Assembly (NCBI GenBank): GCA_002694095.1
Contig: NZLD01000077.1
Location: 9,632 to 15,675 of the forward strand
Length of the DNA: 6,044 bases
Reading direction: 5' to 3'
Source of the DNA: Micrococcales bacterium
GTDB lineage: Bacteria; Actinomycetota; Actinomycetes; S36-B12
Below, piece after piece: positions 1 to 5,900 of this stretch; the first letter of the stretch is position 1; every line of letters begins with the position of its first letter. A program made the translations under genes and the position numbers. The notes under the pieces are model-generated. The model made no database searches. It saw only the letters and a program-made list of their open reading frames with translations, and was not told where the DNA came from.

Positions 1-212
1 CCTGCGAACAGGGCGTCACCCCCGTTGTTACCGGAACCCACAAGGAGGATGACGTGCGCGCCCACTAGTCGGCCACGACGTTCTCGAACCTGTCGCACGC
101 ATTCGACGGCAATTGCCCGAGCAGCACGTTGCATGAGCGAGCCTTCGGGGACTCGCGTCATAAGAGCGTTCTCGGCCTCACGAACAACCTCGACCGGGTA
201 GAGCCCGCGCAT
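1..212 (-). CDS. nnr: NAD(P)H-hydrate epimerase domain (YjeF_N), N-terminal fragment of an Nnr-type protein
   Basis: The first 70 residues are present; the gene runs off the left edge. The fragment starts MRGLYPVEVVREAENALM, has an LMQRAA helix at about 26-31, and then VILLVGSGNNGGDALFAG at about 54-71. The GxGNNGGDG-like loop is the NAD(P)HX-binding signature of YjeF_N (NnrE) proteins, which epimerise damaged, hydrated NAD(P)H so that the S-specific dehydratase can repair it. In most actinobacteria this domain is fused to the ADP-dependent dehydratase (NnrD) in one protein of about 470-500 residues. Whether that holds here cannot be seen. The ATG shares its A with the glmS stop codon (TAATG), so translation is probably coupled to glmS. 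A GGTGGAG purine run just upstream could serve as a close ribosome binding site. The start fits the family N-terminus well. In Streptomyces acpS usually lies between glmS and nnr; it is absent here. Confidence 0.88.
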   Translation of the reverse strand, partial: MRGLYPVEVVREAENALMTRVPEGSLMQRAARAIAVECVRQVRERRGRLVGAHVILLVGSGNNGGDALFA

Positions 213-2062
213 TACTCCACCGTGACGGACTTCGCAAGATTTCGCGGCTGATCGACATCGTGACCTTTGACCGTTGCCAGTTCACACGCGAACACTTGCA
301 AGGGCACCGTCGAGACGAGGGGCTGCATCAGGGTGGGAGTTTCCGGAACCCGAATAACGTGATCGGCTACCCCCACGATGGCTTCGTCGCCTTCTTCGGC
401 GATCGCGATGACCGACGCTCCTCGGGCCCGAACTTCCTGGATGTTGGAGACGATCTTGTCGTGCAACACCGCCCGCCCCCGGGGTGAAGGCACCACCACG
501 ATCACGGGAATTCCTTCCTCGATCAACGCAATGGGGCCGTGTTTGAGTTCTCCCGCCGGAAATCCCTCTGCATGCATGTATGCGAGCTCCTTGAGTTTCA
601 GGGCCCCTTCGAGTGCCACGGGATAGCCCACATGCCGCCCGAGAAAAAGAACGGATGGAGAGTCTGCGAATCGGCGCGCGAGATCCCTGATCGGTTCGAC
701 GGTATCCAGGACCAGATCAACCTTCTGGGGCATATCACCAAGGTCGCTGAGGATCGCGCGTATCTCATCTTCGAACATGGTTCCGCGCGCCTGCGCCAGA
801 TACAGACCCACCAGGTAGGAGGCGATTATTTGGGTCAAGAACGCCTTCGTCGAAGCGACCGCGATTTCCGGCCCAGCGTAGGTGTACAACACGGCATCGG
901 ATTCCCGTGGAATCGTCGATCCCACCGTGTTGCAAATCGCCAACGTACGAGCACCCTGGGCCTTCGCGTGGCGAAGTGCCATGAGGGTGTCCATCGTTTC
1001 ACCGGATTGGGATATTGCGATGACGAGGGCATCTGGTCCGACGATCGGATCTCGGTACCGAAACTCGCTCGCCAATTCGACATCAACGGGCAGTCGCGTC
1101 CAATGTTCAATGGCGTACTTCGCCACCATGCCGGCATGAGCCGCAGTTCCACAGGCAACCACGACGACCTTGGTGATGTCGCGCAGCACCGCGTCATCGA
1201 GCGCTGTCTCATCCAATTTAATGCGTTGCTCCGCATCGATGCGTCCACGAAGCGCATCGGCGACGGCTTTGGGCTGTTCTGCGATTTCCTTGAGCATGAA
1301 CAGGTCGTACCCACCCTTTTCCGCCGCTGAGGCGTCCCAATCCACAACGTAGGGCTTGGCCTTGACCTCGGTGCCAGCGAAATCGCGCACCTCGACTCCA
1401 TCGGCCCGTACCACAACAATCTGGTCTTGACCGAGCTCGAGTGCGTTACGCGTGTGATCGACGAACGCCGCAACGTCGCTTGCGAGAAAATTTTCTCCTT
1501 CTCCCAAACCGACAACAAGCGGCGAATTCCGTCGCGCTCCTACGACCAACGACGGGTCATTCGGATCCATCGCCACGAGTGTGAAGGCACCTTCCAGCCA
1601 CGGACAGACCGACTGCATCGCCGCCGCTAGGTCCTGATCGACCTCGGGAAGAGCTCGTGCGAGCAGGTGAGCAACGATCTCGCTGTCCGTCTCCGACGAC
1701 AGCATCACACCAGCCGCGATGAGCTCGTCTCTCAACGGTGCGAAGTTTTCGATGATGCCGTTGTGGATAACGGCGATCCTTCCGTCGTCACTGACATGAG
1801 GATGTGCGTTGTGGTCGGTTGGTCCTCCGTGGGTGGCCCACCGGGTGTGCCCGATACCCGTAGTGGACTGCGGGAGAGGGTCTTGGCCGATGAGGGTCTC
1901 GAGATTGACGAGCTTGCCTGCCTTCTTCCGGACCTCAAGGCGCCCTTCACTGATCACCGCCACGCCGGCAGAGTCATAACCGCGGTACTCAAGGCGACGC
2001 AGCCCGGCTACCACGACTTCCAGGGCTTGCTTTTCCCCGACGTACCCGACAATCCCGCACAT
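212..2062 (-). CDS. glmS: Glutamine--fructose-6-phosphate aminotransferase (isomerizing), GlmS
   Basis: This 616-residue, full-length cytoplasmic enzyme makes glucosamine-6-phosphate from fructose-6-phosphate and glutamine, the committed step to UDP-GlcNAc. The N-terminal glutaminase domain (about 1-235) starts MCGIVGYVG, so Met removal exposes Cys2 as the Ntn nucleophile. GHTRWATHG (71-79), HNGIIENF (100-107) and ETDSEI (124-129) build the glutamine pocket. Two SIS sugar-isomerase domains follow: VVACGTAAHAG (301-311) with SQSGETMDT (351-359) and ASTKAF (403-408), then the second around 470-600 with EGALKLKE (485-492) and ELKHGP (505-510). The C-terminus DQPRNLAKSVTVE (604-616) is the conserved tail holding the catalytic Lys611. 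CGTAAHA in place of the enterobacterial CGTSY is usual in actinobacterial GlmS. The start is ATG at 2062, fixed by the required Cys2. No Shine-Dalgarno sequence lies at a proper distance, but a TAGTCT hexamer sits 7 nt upstream, which suggests an own promoter and leaderless transcript. The gene follows glmM after 93 nt and overlaps nnr by 1 nt. Confidence 0.98.
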   Translation of the reverse strand: MCGIVGYVGEKQALEVVVAGLRRLEYRGYDSAGVAVISEGRLEVRKKAGKLVNLETLIGQDPLPQSTTGIGHTRWATHGGPTDHNAHPHVSDDGRIAVIHNGIIENFAPLRDELIAAGVMLSSETDSEIVAHLLARALPEVDQDLAAAMQSVCPWLEGAFTLVAMDPNDPSLVVGARRNSPLVVGLGEGENFLASDVAAFVDHTRNALELGQDQIVVVRADGVEVRDFAGTEVKAKPYVVDWDASAAEKGGYDLFMLKEIAEQPKAVADALRGRIDAEQRIKLDETALDDAVLRDITKVVVVACGTAAHAGMVAKYAIEHWTRLPVDVELASEFRYRDPIVGPDALVIAISQSGETMDTLMALRHAKAQGARTLAICNTVGSTIPRESDAVLYTYAGPEIAVASTKAFLTQIIASYLVGLYLAQARGTMFEDEIRAILSDLGDMPQKVDLVLDTVEPIRDLARRFADSPSVLFLGRHVGYPVALEGALKLKELAYMHAEGFPAGELKHGPIALIEEGIPVIVVVPSPRGRAVLHDKIVSNIQEVRARGASVIAIAEEGDEAIVGVADHVIRVPETPTLMQPLVSTVPLQVFACELATVKGHDVDQPRNLAKSVTVE

Positions 2063-2069
2063 GGCGACA

Positions 2070-2075
2070 AGACTA
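2070..2075 (-). promoter_or_regulatory. Candidate glmS -10 element (leaderless)
   Basis: TAGTCT fits the actinobacterial TANNNT -10 pattern. Its last T lies 7 nt before the A of the glmS ATG, which would put the transcription start at the start codon or one base before it. No good -35 hexamer is visible at 16-18 nt. The only purine-rich run (GGAG, about 24 nt upstream of the ATG) is too far away to act as a ribosome binding site, which supports leaderless initiation. The promoter itself is inference. Confidence 0.35.
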
Positions 2076-2083
2076 CGCCTGCT

Positions 2084-2099
2084 CCACTGACGTCAGCGG
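2084..2099. promoter_or_regulatory. Palindrome CTGACGTCAG upstream of glmS, candidate operator
   Basis: A perfect 10-bp palindrome (CTGACGTCAG, 2087-2096) is flanked by CC and GG, giving an imperfect 16-bp palindrome with one mismatched pair. It is centred about 29 bp upstream of the glmS start codon, where the -35 region of the proposed leaderless promoter would lie. That is a typical position for a repressor site. I do not recognise the cognate regulator. A 10-bp palindrome can occur by chance, so this is tentative. Confidence 0.3.
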
Positions 2100-2155
2100 T
2101 CCACCTAAACGATGCGTTGCGCCCAGAATCCATGGGACGGCGACCGCCCGAAGGG

Positions 2156-3505
2156 TTAGCCCAGGGCCAGATCCACCCGGACAACATCAGCAATGGAATC
2201 GGCTAGTCGCTGTGCTTCCTCAACACTCGGCGCTTCCACCATGACGCGTACCACCGGCTCGGTTCCCGATGGACGCAGCAGCACTCGCCCCGCGCCCTGC
2301 AATGCCGACTCCGCCTCCTCCACCGCTCGTGTCACCGCATCATTGGAGGCCACAGCGTCCTTGTCCACGCCACTGACATTCACGAGCACCTGAGGGAGTT
2401 TGACGACGCATGACGAAAGATCCGCCAGAGAGCGGTCGGTTTTCGCCATGATCGCAAGAACGTGCAAGGCCGTCAGAACTCCGTCACCTGTGGCAGCGAG
2501 GTCGGTCATCACGATGTGACCGCTCTGCTCTCCACCAAGGACAAAGCCACCAGCGTTCATTTCCTCAAGGACGTACCTGTCTCCGACCGCCGTTTCCGAC
2601 ACGGTGATTCCTGCGTCCTGCATGGCGATCTTGAAGCCAAGATTGGCCATCACGGTGGAGACGACCGTGCCGTGTGCCAAGGTCTGGCTCTCCTTCTTGG
2701 CTATGGCCAACATGGCGAGTATGTGATCACCATCGATGATGGATCCGTCGGCGGCTACCGCAAGGCATCGGTCTGCGTCGCCATCGTGGGCAATCCCCAC
2801 ATCGGCATTGCCGTCCCGAACCGTGGCGATCAGCGATTCCATGTAGGTCGATCCGCAATCATCATTGATGTTCCAGCCATTTGGCTGCGCGTGAATAGTC
2901 GTTACTTGAGCTCCGGCACGCTCGAGTGCCCGGGGGCTCACCTCAAACGCGGCGCCATTCGCACAATCGACGACAACCCGTAGCCCATCCAGTGGAGTGT
3001 CGAGAGTCCCCACAAGAAAATCCACGTAGCGATCCCCGGCACGTGAGTCATGGGTTATCCGACCAACACCTGAGCCGGTGGGTCGCTCCCACTCTTCGCC
3101 AATGCGCTGTTCGATTGCGTCTTCGATGTCATCGGCCAACTTATGACCACCCCGGGCGAAAAACTTGATTCCGTTGTCGGGCATCGGGTTGTGCGAAGCA
3201 GACAGCATGACGCCGAGATCTGCATCAAGCTCAGACGTCAGCCACGCCACCGCCGGTGTGGGCAGAACCCCGACAACCGTTACGTCGACACCGGCGCTGG
3301 CAAGTCCCGCAACAACCGCTGCTTCCAGGAACTCACCACTGGCCCGGGTGTCACGACCAACGACCGCTAACGGTCGATGACCGTCGAACGCACCGACATC
3401 GCCGAGCACATGCGCTGCGGCTACCGCCAAGTCGACGGCGAGCTCCGCTGTGACGTCCCTGTTGGCAAGTCCGCGAACACCGTCGGTGCCGAAGAGTCGG
3501 CCCAC
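2156..3505 (-). CDS. glmM: Phosphoglucosamine mutase GlmM
   Basis: This 449-residue alpha-D-phosphohexomutase converts glucosamine-6-phosphate to glucosamine-1-phosphate, the step after GlmS on the way to UDP-GlcNAc for peptidoglycan. The start [12 protein letters not shown] (1-12) is the family N-terminal signature. LSASHNP (101-107) holds the phosphoserine, Ser104. DGDADR (241-246) is the metal-binding loop, GEQSGH (325-330) the sugar-specificity loop, and RPSGTEP (411-417) the phosphate-binding loop of domain 4. Length and domain order are normal. The GTG start at 3505 is preceded by AGAGG five nt upstream. That Shine-Dalgarno sequence overlaps the rpsI stop codon (TAGAGG), and only 8 nt separate the two genes, so translation is very likely coupled to rpsI. 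The rplM-rpsI-glmM linkage is common in actinobacteria. coaA, which often lies between glmM and glmS in Streptomyces, is absent here. Confidence 0.97.
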   Translation of the reverse strand: MGRLFGTDGVRGLANRDVTAELAVDLAVAAAHVLGDVGAFDGHRPLAVVGRDTRASGEFLEAAVVAGLASAGVDVTVVGVLPTPAVAWLTSELDADLGVMLSASHNPMPDNGIKFFARGGHKLADDIEDAIEQRIGEEWERPTGSGVGRITHDSRAGDRYVDFLVGTLDTPLDGLRVVVDCANGAAFEVSPRALERAGAQVTTIHAQPNGWNINDDCGSTYMESLIATVRDGNADVGIAHDGDADRCLAVAADGSIIDGDHILAMLAIAKKESQTLAHGTVVSTVMANLGFKIAMQDAGITVSETAVGDRYVLEEMNAGGFVLGGEQSGHIVMTDLAATGDGVLTALHVLAIMAKTDRSLADLSSCVVKLPQVLVNVSGVDKDAVASNDAVTRAVEEAESALQGAGRVLLRPSGTEPVVRVMVEAPSVEEAQRLADSIADVVRVDLALG

Positions 3506-3513
3506 GCTGACCT

Positions 3514-4008
3514 CTAGCGCTTGCTGTACTGGGGCGCCTTGCGAGCCTTCTTGAGGCCGTACTTCTTGCGCTCCTTGGCTCGTGGGTCACGCGTGAGAAA
3601 ACCCGCCTTCTTCAACGACGGCCGATTGTTCTCTTCATCGATGGAACTCAAGGCCCGCGAGATGCCCAAGCGGAGCGCTCCCGCTTGCCCAGAAACTCCA
3701 CCGCCATTGATGCGTGCGATGACGTCGAAACGTCCGTCCGCACCGAGGGTGACGAAGGGTTCCTTGACCTCCTGCTGGTGAACCTTGTTCGGGAAGTATT
3801 CATCAAGCGAGCGACCATTGATGGTCCACTGCCCCGTTCCCGGTACCAGGCGGACGCGGGCGATGGCTTCCTTGCGACGACCGGTGGCAGACCCGGGCGC
3901 GGTCGTCACCTCGCGAGCAACAACGGCAGACGCCGGCGACTCGCTGGTGTACTCGGACGGAGCTTCGTCGATTTCTTCTTCTGTGATGTCGACAGTTGCC
4001 TCAGACAC
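3514..4008 (-). CDS. rpsI: 30S ribosomal protein S9
   Basis: This 164-residue protein of the small-subunit head has a C-terminal tail that reaches the P-site tRNA. The core starts at about residue 42 with [13 protein letters not shown] (42-54). It continues with [15 protein letters not shown] (101-115) and the basic tail from [14 protein letters not shown] to APQYSKR (158-164). The terminal SKR is nearly universal, and its arginine contacts the tRNA anticodon stem-loop. Residues 1-40 are an acidic, low-complexity extension ([15 protein letters not shown]) typical of actinobacterial S9 and absent from the roughly 130-residue enterobacterial form. The GTG start at 4008 has AGAGG 5 nt upstream, inside a purine tract of about 20 nt. 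The gene lies 27 nt after rplM, the standard L13-S9 pair, and is followed almost directly by glmM. Confidence 0.98.
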   Translation of the reverse strand: MSEATVDITEEEIDEAPSEYTSESPASAVVAREVTTAPGSATGRRKEAIARVRLVPGTGQWTINGRSLDEYFPNKVHQQEVKEPFVTLGADGRFDVIARINGGGVSGQAGALRLGISRALSSIDEENNRPSLKKAGFLTRDPRAKERKKYGLKKARKAPQYSKR

Positions 4009-4035
4009 GGTTTCCTCTTCTTTCTTTCCGCGCGG

Positions 4036-4479
4036 CTACTGCGCGACCTGGGAGATCTCGTACGGCTGTGGGTTTTGCGCGGCGTGCGGGTGATCCGCAC
4101 CGGTGTAGACCTTCAGCTTCTTGATCTGCTGACGTCCCAACTTGTTGTGCGGGAGCATGCCCTTCACGGCCTTCTCGATGGCCCGCTGTGGGTCAGATTC
4201 GAGGAGCTCCTCGTACGACGTTGCTTTCAATCCACCCGGATATCCCGAGTGCCGGTAGGCGATCTTCTTCTCACGCTTCGATCCGGTGAGCGCCACTTTG
4301 TCGGCATTCACCACGACCACGAAGTCGCCGGTATCGACGTGGGGTGCGAACGTCGCCTTGTGCTTCCCCCGAAGGAGCTGTGCGACGTGGGTGGCGAGGC
4401 GACCCAGGACTACGTCGGTCGCATCGATAACGTGCCAGCTGCGAGTGATGTCGCTGGCTTTCGGACTGTAGGTGCGCAC
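4036..4479 (-). CDS. rplM: 50S ribosomal protein L13
   Basis: This 147-residue protein binds 23S rRNA early in large-subunit assembly. Visible family features are [18 protein letters not shown] (12-29), [20 protein letters not shown] (35-54), [10 protein letters not shown] (75-84) and the L13 signature [14 protein letters not shown] (105-118) followed by [14 protein letters not shown] (122-135). The sequence closely follows mycobacterial L13 as I remember it, including the [12 protein letters not shown] C-terminus. The GTG start at 4479 has GAGG (4487-4490) 7 nt upstream. It is the first gene of a tight rplM-rpsI-glmM unit and follows a 192-nt gap holding a structured leader. In E. coli L13 represses its own rplM-rpsI mRNA through the 5' leader; similar control here is only inference. 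Confidence 0.98.
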   Translation of the reverse strand: MRTYSPKASDITRSWHVIDATDVVLGRLATHVAQLLRGKHKATFAPHVDTGDFVVVVNADKVALTGSKREKKIAYRHSGYPGGLKATSYEELLESDPQRAIEKAVKGMLPHNKLGRQQIKKLKVYTGADHPHAAQNPQPYEISQVAQ

Positions 4480-4590
4480 GGCGCCGCCTCAATTTCTCTC
4501 GTCGGGACTGGATTCTGTGCCTCAAGCTTCGAGGCCGTACTGGATACCTTCCGGGCATCCAGGCTGCTAATCCGCTGGATTTGGCAGCAA
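4480..4590 (-). promoter_or_regulatory. Structured rplM leader with three consecutive hairpins
   Basis: Read on the minus strand, three hairpins stand in a row. H1 (4588-4563) has GCTGC/GCAGC outer arms and an AATCC/GGATT inner helix with an AGC loop. H2 (4562-4540) is a 9-bp stem, CTGGATGCC/GGTATCCAG, with one G-U pair and loop CGGAA. H3 (4535-4519) pairs GCCTC with GAGGC around a 7-nt loop. ATCCAG occurs three times (4580, 4545 and 4513), and CTGGAT (4562-4557) could pair with any copy, so alternative folds are possible. The rplM Shine-Dalgarno sequence lies downstream in a mostly unpaired stretch. The position before an r-protein operon fits an autoregulatory leader. No known Rfam class is claimed. 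Confidence 0.45.
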
Positions 4591-4596
4591 CGCCGT

Positions 4597-4602
4597 AGCC
4601 TA
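4597..4602 (-). promoter_or_regulatory. Candidate rplM operon -10 element
   Basis: TAGGCT matches the TANNNT actinobacterial -10 pattern, in the form common in high-GC genomes. It predicts transcription starting near 4590, immediately before the first leader hairpin, giving a leader of about 110 nt. No convincing -35 hexamer is visible at 16-18 nt. The position in the only long gap before rplM supports it; the motif alone is weak. Confidence 0.3.
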
Positions 4603-4631
4603 CCTGACGCCTGAATTGGCAGGCCCCACAC

Positions 4632-4663
4632 CCCGGACGGGCGAATTCTCGGGCCCGGACGGG
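4632..4663. repeat. Duplicated GC-rich palindrome after the cupin gene: hairpin/terminator or operator pair
   Basis: On the plus strand CCCGGACGGG occurs twice, at 4632-4641 and 4654-4663, offset by 22 bp, about two helical turns. Each copy is itself a CCCG-GA-CGGG palindrome. As RNA from the minus strand the two copies also pair: a 4-bp helix, a 2x2 mismatch, then a 5-bp helix over a 10-nt loop. The element starts 8 bp after the cupin stop codon and precedes the rplM promoter candidate. It could therefore be a terminator without a U-run, as is frequent in high-GC actinobacteria, or a tandem protein-binding site. Confidence 0.4.
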
Positions 4664-4671
4664 TAGCGCGC

Positions 4672-5004
4672 CTAGGACAGCGTGATCCAGACCTTCCTGA
4701 GCGGCTCCGTCACCGTCCACGTGGTCTGGGCGCCCATCGGCAACAACCCCACGACACCTGGCGCCAAATCAATGCGCCCTCCGCTGTCACAGGTAACCGT
4801 CCCTCGCCCCGACAGGACAACGAACACCTCCTCGACCTCAACATCAGTGGACACGCCGACCGAGTGCTCCCAGACTCCGACTTCCATGTCACCCTCGGTG
4901 GCAAGCGCCTCTACCGCTGTGGTGACGTCGCCACCGGGGTTCCTGTCTGGACTGGCCAAGGTGTGATGGAGGACTGGCTCCCATGCGTCGAAGGATCGGA
5001 TCAT
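4672..5004 (-). CDS. Small single-domain cupin protein (Cupin_3/DUF861-like)
   Basis: This is a 110-residue cytoplasmic protein with no signal peptide or membrane segment. The stretch VGVWEHSVG (42-50), EVEEVFVVLSGRGTVT (56-71), DLAPGVVGLLPMGAQTTWTV (79-98) and TEPLRKVWI (99-107) follows the Cupin_3 pattern GxW...EEvxyvLxGrxtvt...GDxxxxPxGxxxxWxVxExxRKxy. The HxH metal ligands of classical cupin motif 1 are not visible; EVEE stands in that region. Metal-dependent catalysis therefore cannot be assumed, although many Cupin_3 proteins share this. Relatives include ureidoglycine aminohydrolase domains, but nothing here points to purine breakdown, so substrate and role are unknown. The ATG start has no Shine-Dalgarno sequence, while TAATCT lies 6 nt upstream, which suggests a leaderless transcript. 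The gene sits between truA and rplM, where most actinobacteria I know have other genes or none, so it may be an insertion into the cluster. Confidence 0.85.
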   Translation of the reverse strand: MIRSFDAWEPVLHHTLASPDRNPGGDVTTAVEALATEGDMEVGVWEHSVGVSTDVEVEEVFVVLSGRGTVTCDSGGRIDLAPGVVGLLPMGAQTTWTVTEPLRKVWITLS

Positions 5005-5010
5005 AGTCCG

Positions 5011-5016
5011 AGATTA
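5011..5016 (-). promoter_or_regulatory. Candidate cupin-gene -10 element (leaderless)
   Basis: TAATCT fits TANNNT. With its last T at -7, the A of the ATG at 5004 is exactly +1, the geometry of an actinobacterial leaderless mRNA. The region has no Shine-Dalgarno sequence close to the ATG and no clear -35. A TCGGA-N6-TCCGA inverted repeat (4996-5011) brackets the start codon and touches the hexamer, so it could serve as an operator or be chance. Confidence 0.4.
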
Positions 5017-5039
5017 GACGCGTCGTTCGACTTCTCGTT

Positions 5040-5873
5040 CTATTGATGACCGGAGCGAACACTGCGCGTTCGCCATTGACGTTGCTCCCACTGTTCAGCC
5101 GGCGGATACCCGACTTCCTCGAGAACCAGCGCGTGGGCCGGCATCACAGCAATTCCAGCGTCACGCGAACGCTTCTCAAGAGCCTGGGCAGGGTACTCAC
5201 GGTCCTTGCGGCCCTGGCCGACAGGAATGAGCGCTCCCGCAAGACTGCGCACCATCGACCGACAGAAGGCGTCGGCCTTCACATGCATGATCGCGGTTCG
5301 AAGCCCCGAGTCCACTGATACGCGTCTCTCCCACTCCAACTCGAGAAGTTCACGAACAGAGGTTCCGTTCTCCTTCACCTTGCAATAACTGGAGAAGTCG
5401 TGCTCACCGACAAGAGCACGTGACGCTTCGTTCATGGCATCGATGTCTAGTTCATCCGGCAGCGCCAGTTGGTATCGACGCACGAGAGGGTCTGGTCCCC
5501 GCGGATCGTCGGAAACCGTGTACGAATAGCGGCGCCATTGCGCGGAGAATCGTGCATCGAACTCTGGCGGCACAACATCAAGCTGCCTTACCCGTATGTC
5601 ATGGGGCAGGGCTCCATTGAGGTGCTCCAGCGTGAGGCGGTCAACCCTTTCAGCATCGAAGTGAACCACTTGTCCGCGTGCGTGGACGCCAGCATCCGTT
5701 CGACCCGCGCACGTGAGATCCACGTGCTCTGCGACTAGGTGATCGACAACCGATCCGAGTTCATCCTCGACAGTTCGAAGTCCCCTCTGCTTGGCCCAAC
5801 CGTGAAACTCAGACCCGTCATAGGAGAGTTGTAAACGGAAACGAGTGGTCGTTCCGCGGGGGGAATCGACCAC
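5040..5873 (-). CDS. truA: tRNA pseudouridine(38-40) synthase TruA
   Basis: This 277-residue cytoplasmic enzyme isomerises uridines 38-40 in the anticodon stem-loop of many tRNAs. The N-terminal half carries LSYDGSEFHGWAKQ (16-29) and the catalytic motif AGRTDAGVHARGQVVHF (56-72), with catalytic Asp60. FDARFSA (105-111) and RRYSYTV (114-120) follow; the latter provides the conserved active-site tyrosine. EHDFSSYCK (157-165), AFCRSMVRSLAGAL (202-215) and MPAHALVLEEVGYPP (244-258) form the second half. Length is normal for an actinobacterial TruA. The start is GTG at 5873, with AGGAG (5879-5883) five nt upstream and no earlier start codon in frame. The gene lies 27 nt after rplQ, the usual neighbour, and its frame is the same as that of rplQ. 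The first eleven codons form most of a strong hairpin described separately. Confidence 0.97.
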   Translation of the reverse strand: MVDSPRGTTTRFRLQLSYDGSEFHGWAKQRGLRTVEDELGSVVDHLVAEHVDLTCAGRTDAGVHARGQVVHFDAERVDRLTLEHLNGALPHDIRVRQLDVVPPEFDARFSAQWRRYSYTVSDDPRGPDPLVRRYQLALPDELDIDAMNEASRALVGEHDFSSYCKVKENGTSVRELLELEWERRVSVDSGLRTAIMHVKADAFCRSMVRSLAGALIPVGQGRKDREYPAQALEKRSRDAGIAVMPAHALVLEEVGYPPAEQWEQRQWRTRSVRSGHQ

Positions 5874-5877
5874 TCGT
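5841..5877 (-). promoter_or_regulatory. Strong hairpin enclosing the truA start codon
   Basis: ACGAGTGGTCG (5841-5851) and CGACCACTCGT (5867-5877) are perfect 11-bp complements. The helix continues with TTCC (5852-5855) against GGAA (5862-5865) after a single bulged base (5866), leaving a 6-nt loop. In the mRNA the GTG start (5871-5873) lies inside the lower stem, and the AGGAG ribosome binding site lies just outside its base. No U-run follows, so it does not look like a classical intrinsic terminator, and it lies inside the truA reading frame. A translational control or coupling element is the simplest reading. Confidence 0.6.
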
Positions 5878-5900
5878 ACTCCTGGAACTATCCGTTCGCG

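Noticed and set aside
539..1330. A 263-codon open frame on the plus strand
   Set aside because: It lies wholly antisense to the GlmS SIS domains and shows no recognisable motif. It is open only because of codon bias on the other strand.
2008..2133. Short minus-strand reading frame starting at ATG 2133 in the glmM-glmS gap, overlapping the glmS start out of frame
   Set aside because: Considered as a regulatory upstream ORF. It has no ribosome binding site, would lie upstream of the proposed leaderless start, and has no recognisable peptide motif.
2063..2155. A glmS ribozyme or riboswitch in front of glmS
   Set aside because: The gap is only 93 nt and shows none of the ribozyme core; that element is typical of Firmicutes.
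2136..2156. Small GC-rich dyads (CCC/GGG and GGCG/CGCC) just after the glmM stop as a terminator
   Set aside because: The stems are only 3-4 bp with no U-run, which is too weak to call in this base composition.
1667..2983. Plus-strand open frames of 179 and 173 codons opposite glmS and glmM
   Set aside because: They are shadows of strongly conserved minus-strand enzymes. The first also crosses the glmM-glmS gap but shows no motif and no ribosome binding site.
4472..4485. GTGCGCAC and GGCGCC palindromes at the rplM start codon
   Set aside because: Short GC-rich palindromes are expected by chance here, and the first is formed by the start codon and the next codons of rplM.
3685..4614. A 309-codon open frame on the plus strand
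   Set aside because: It is antisense to rpsI, rplM and the rplM leader. It has no family motif and no convincing start context, and its Leu/Arg/Asp-rich composition is that of a complement frame in a GC-rich genome.
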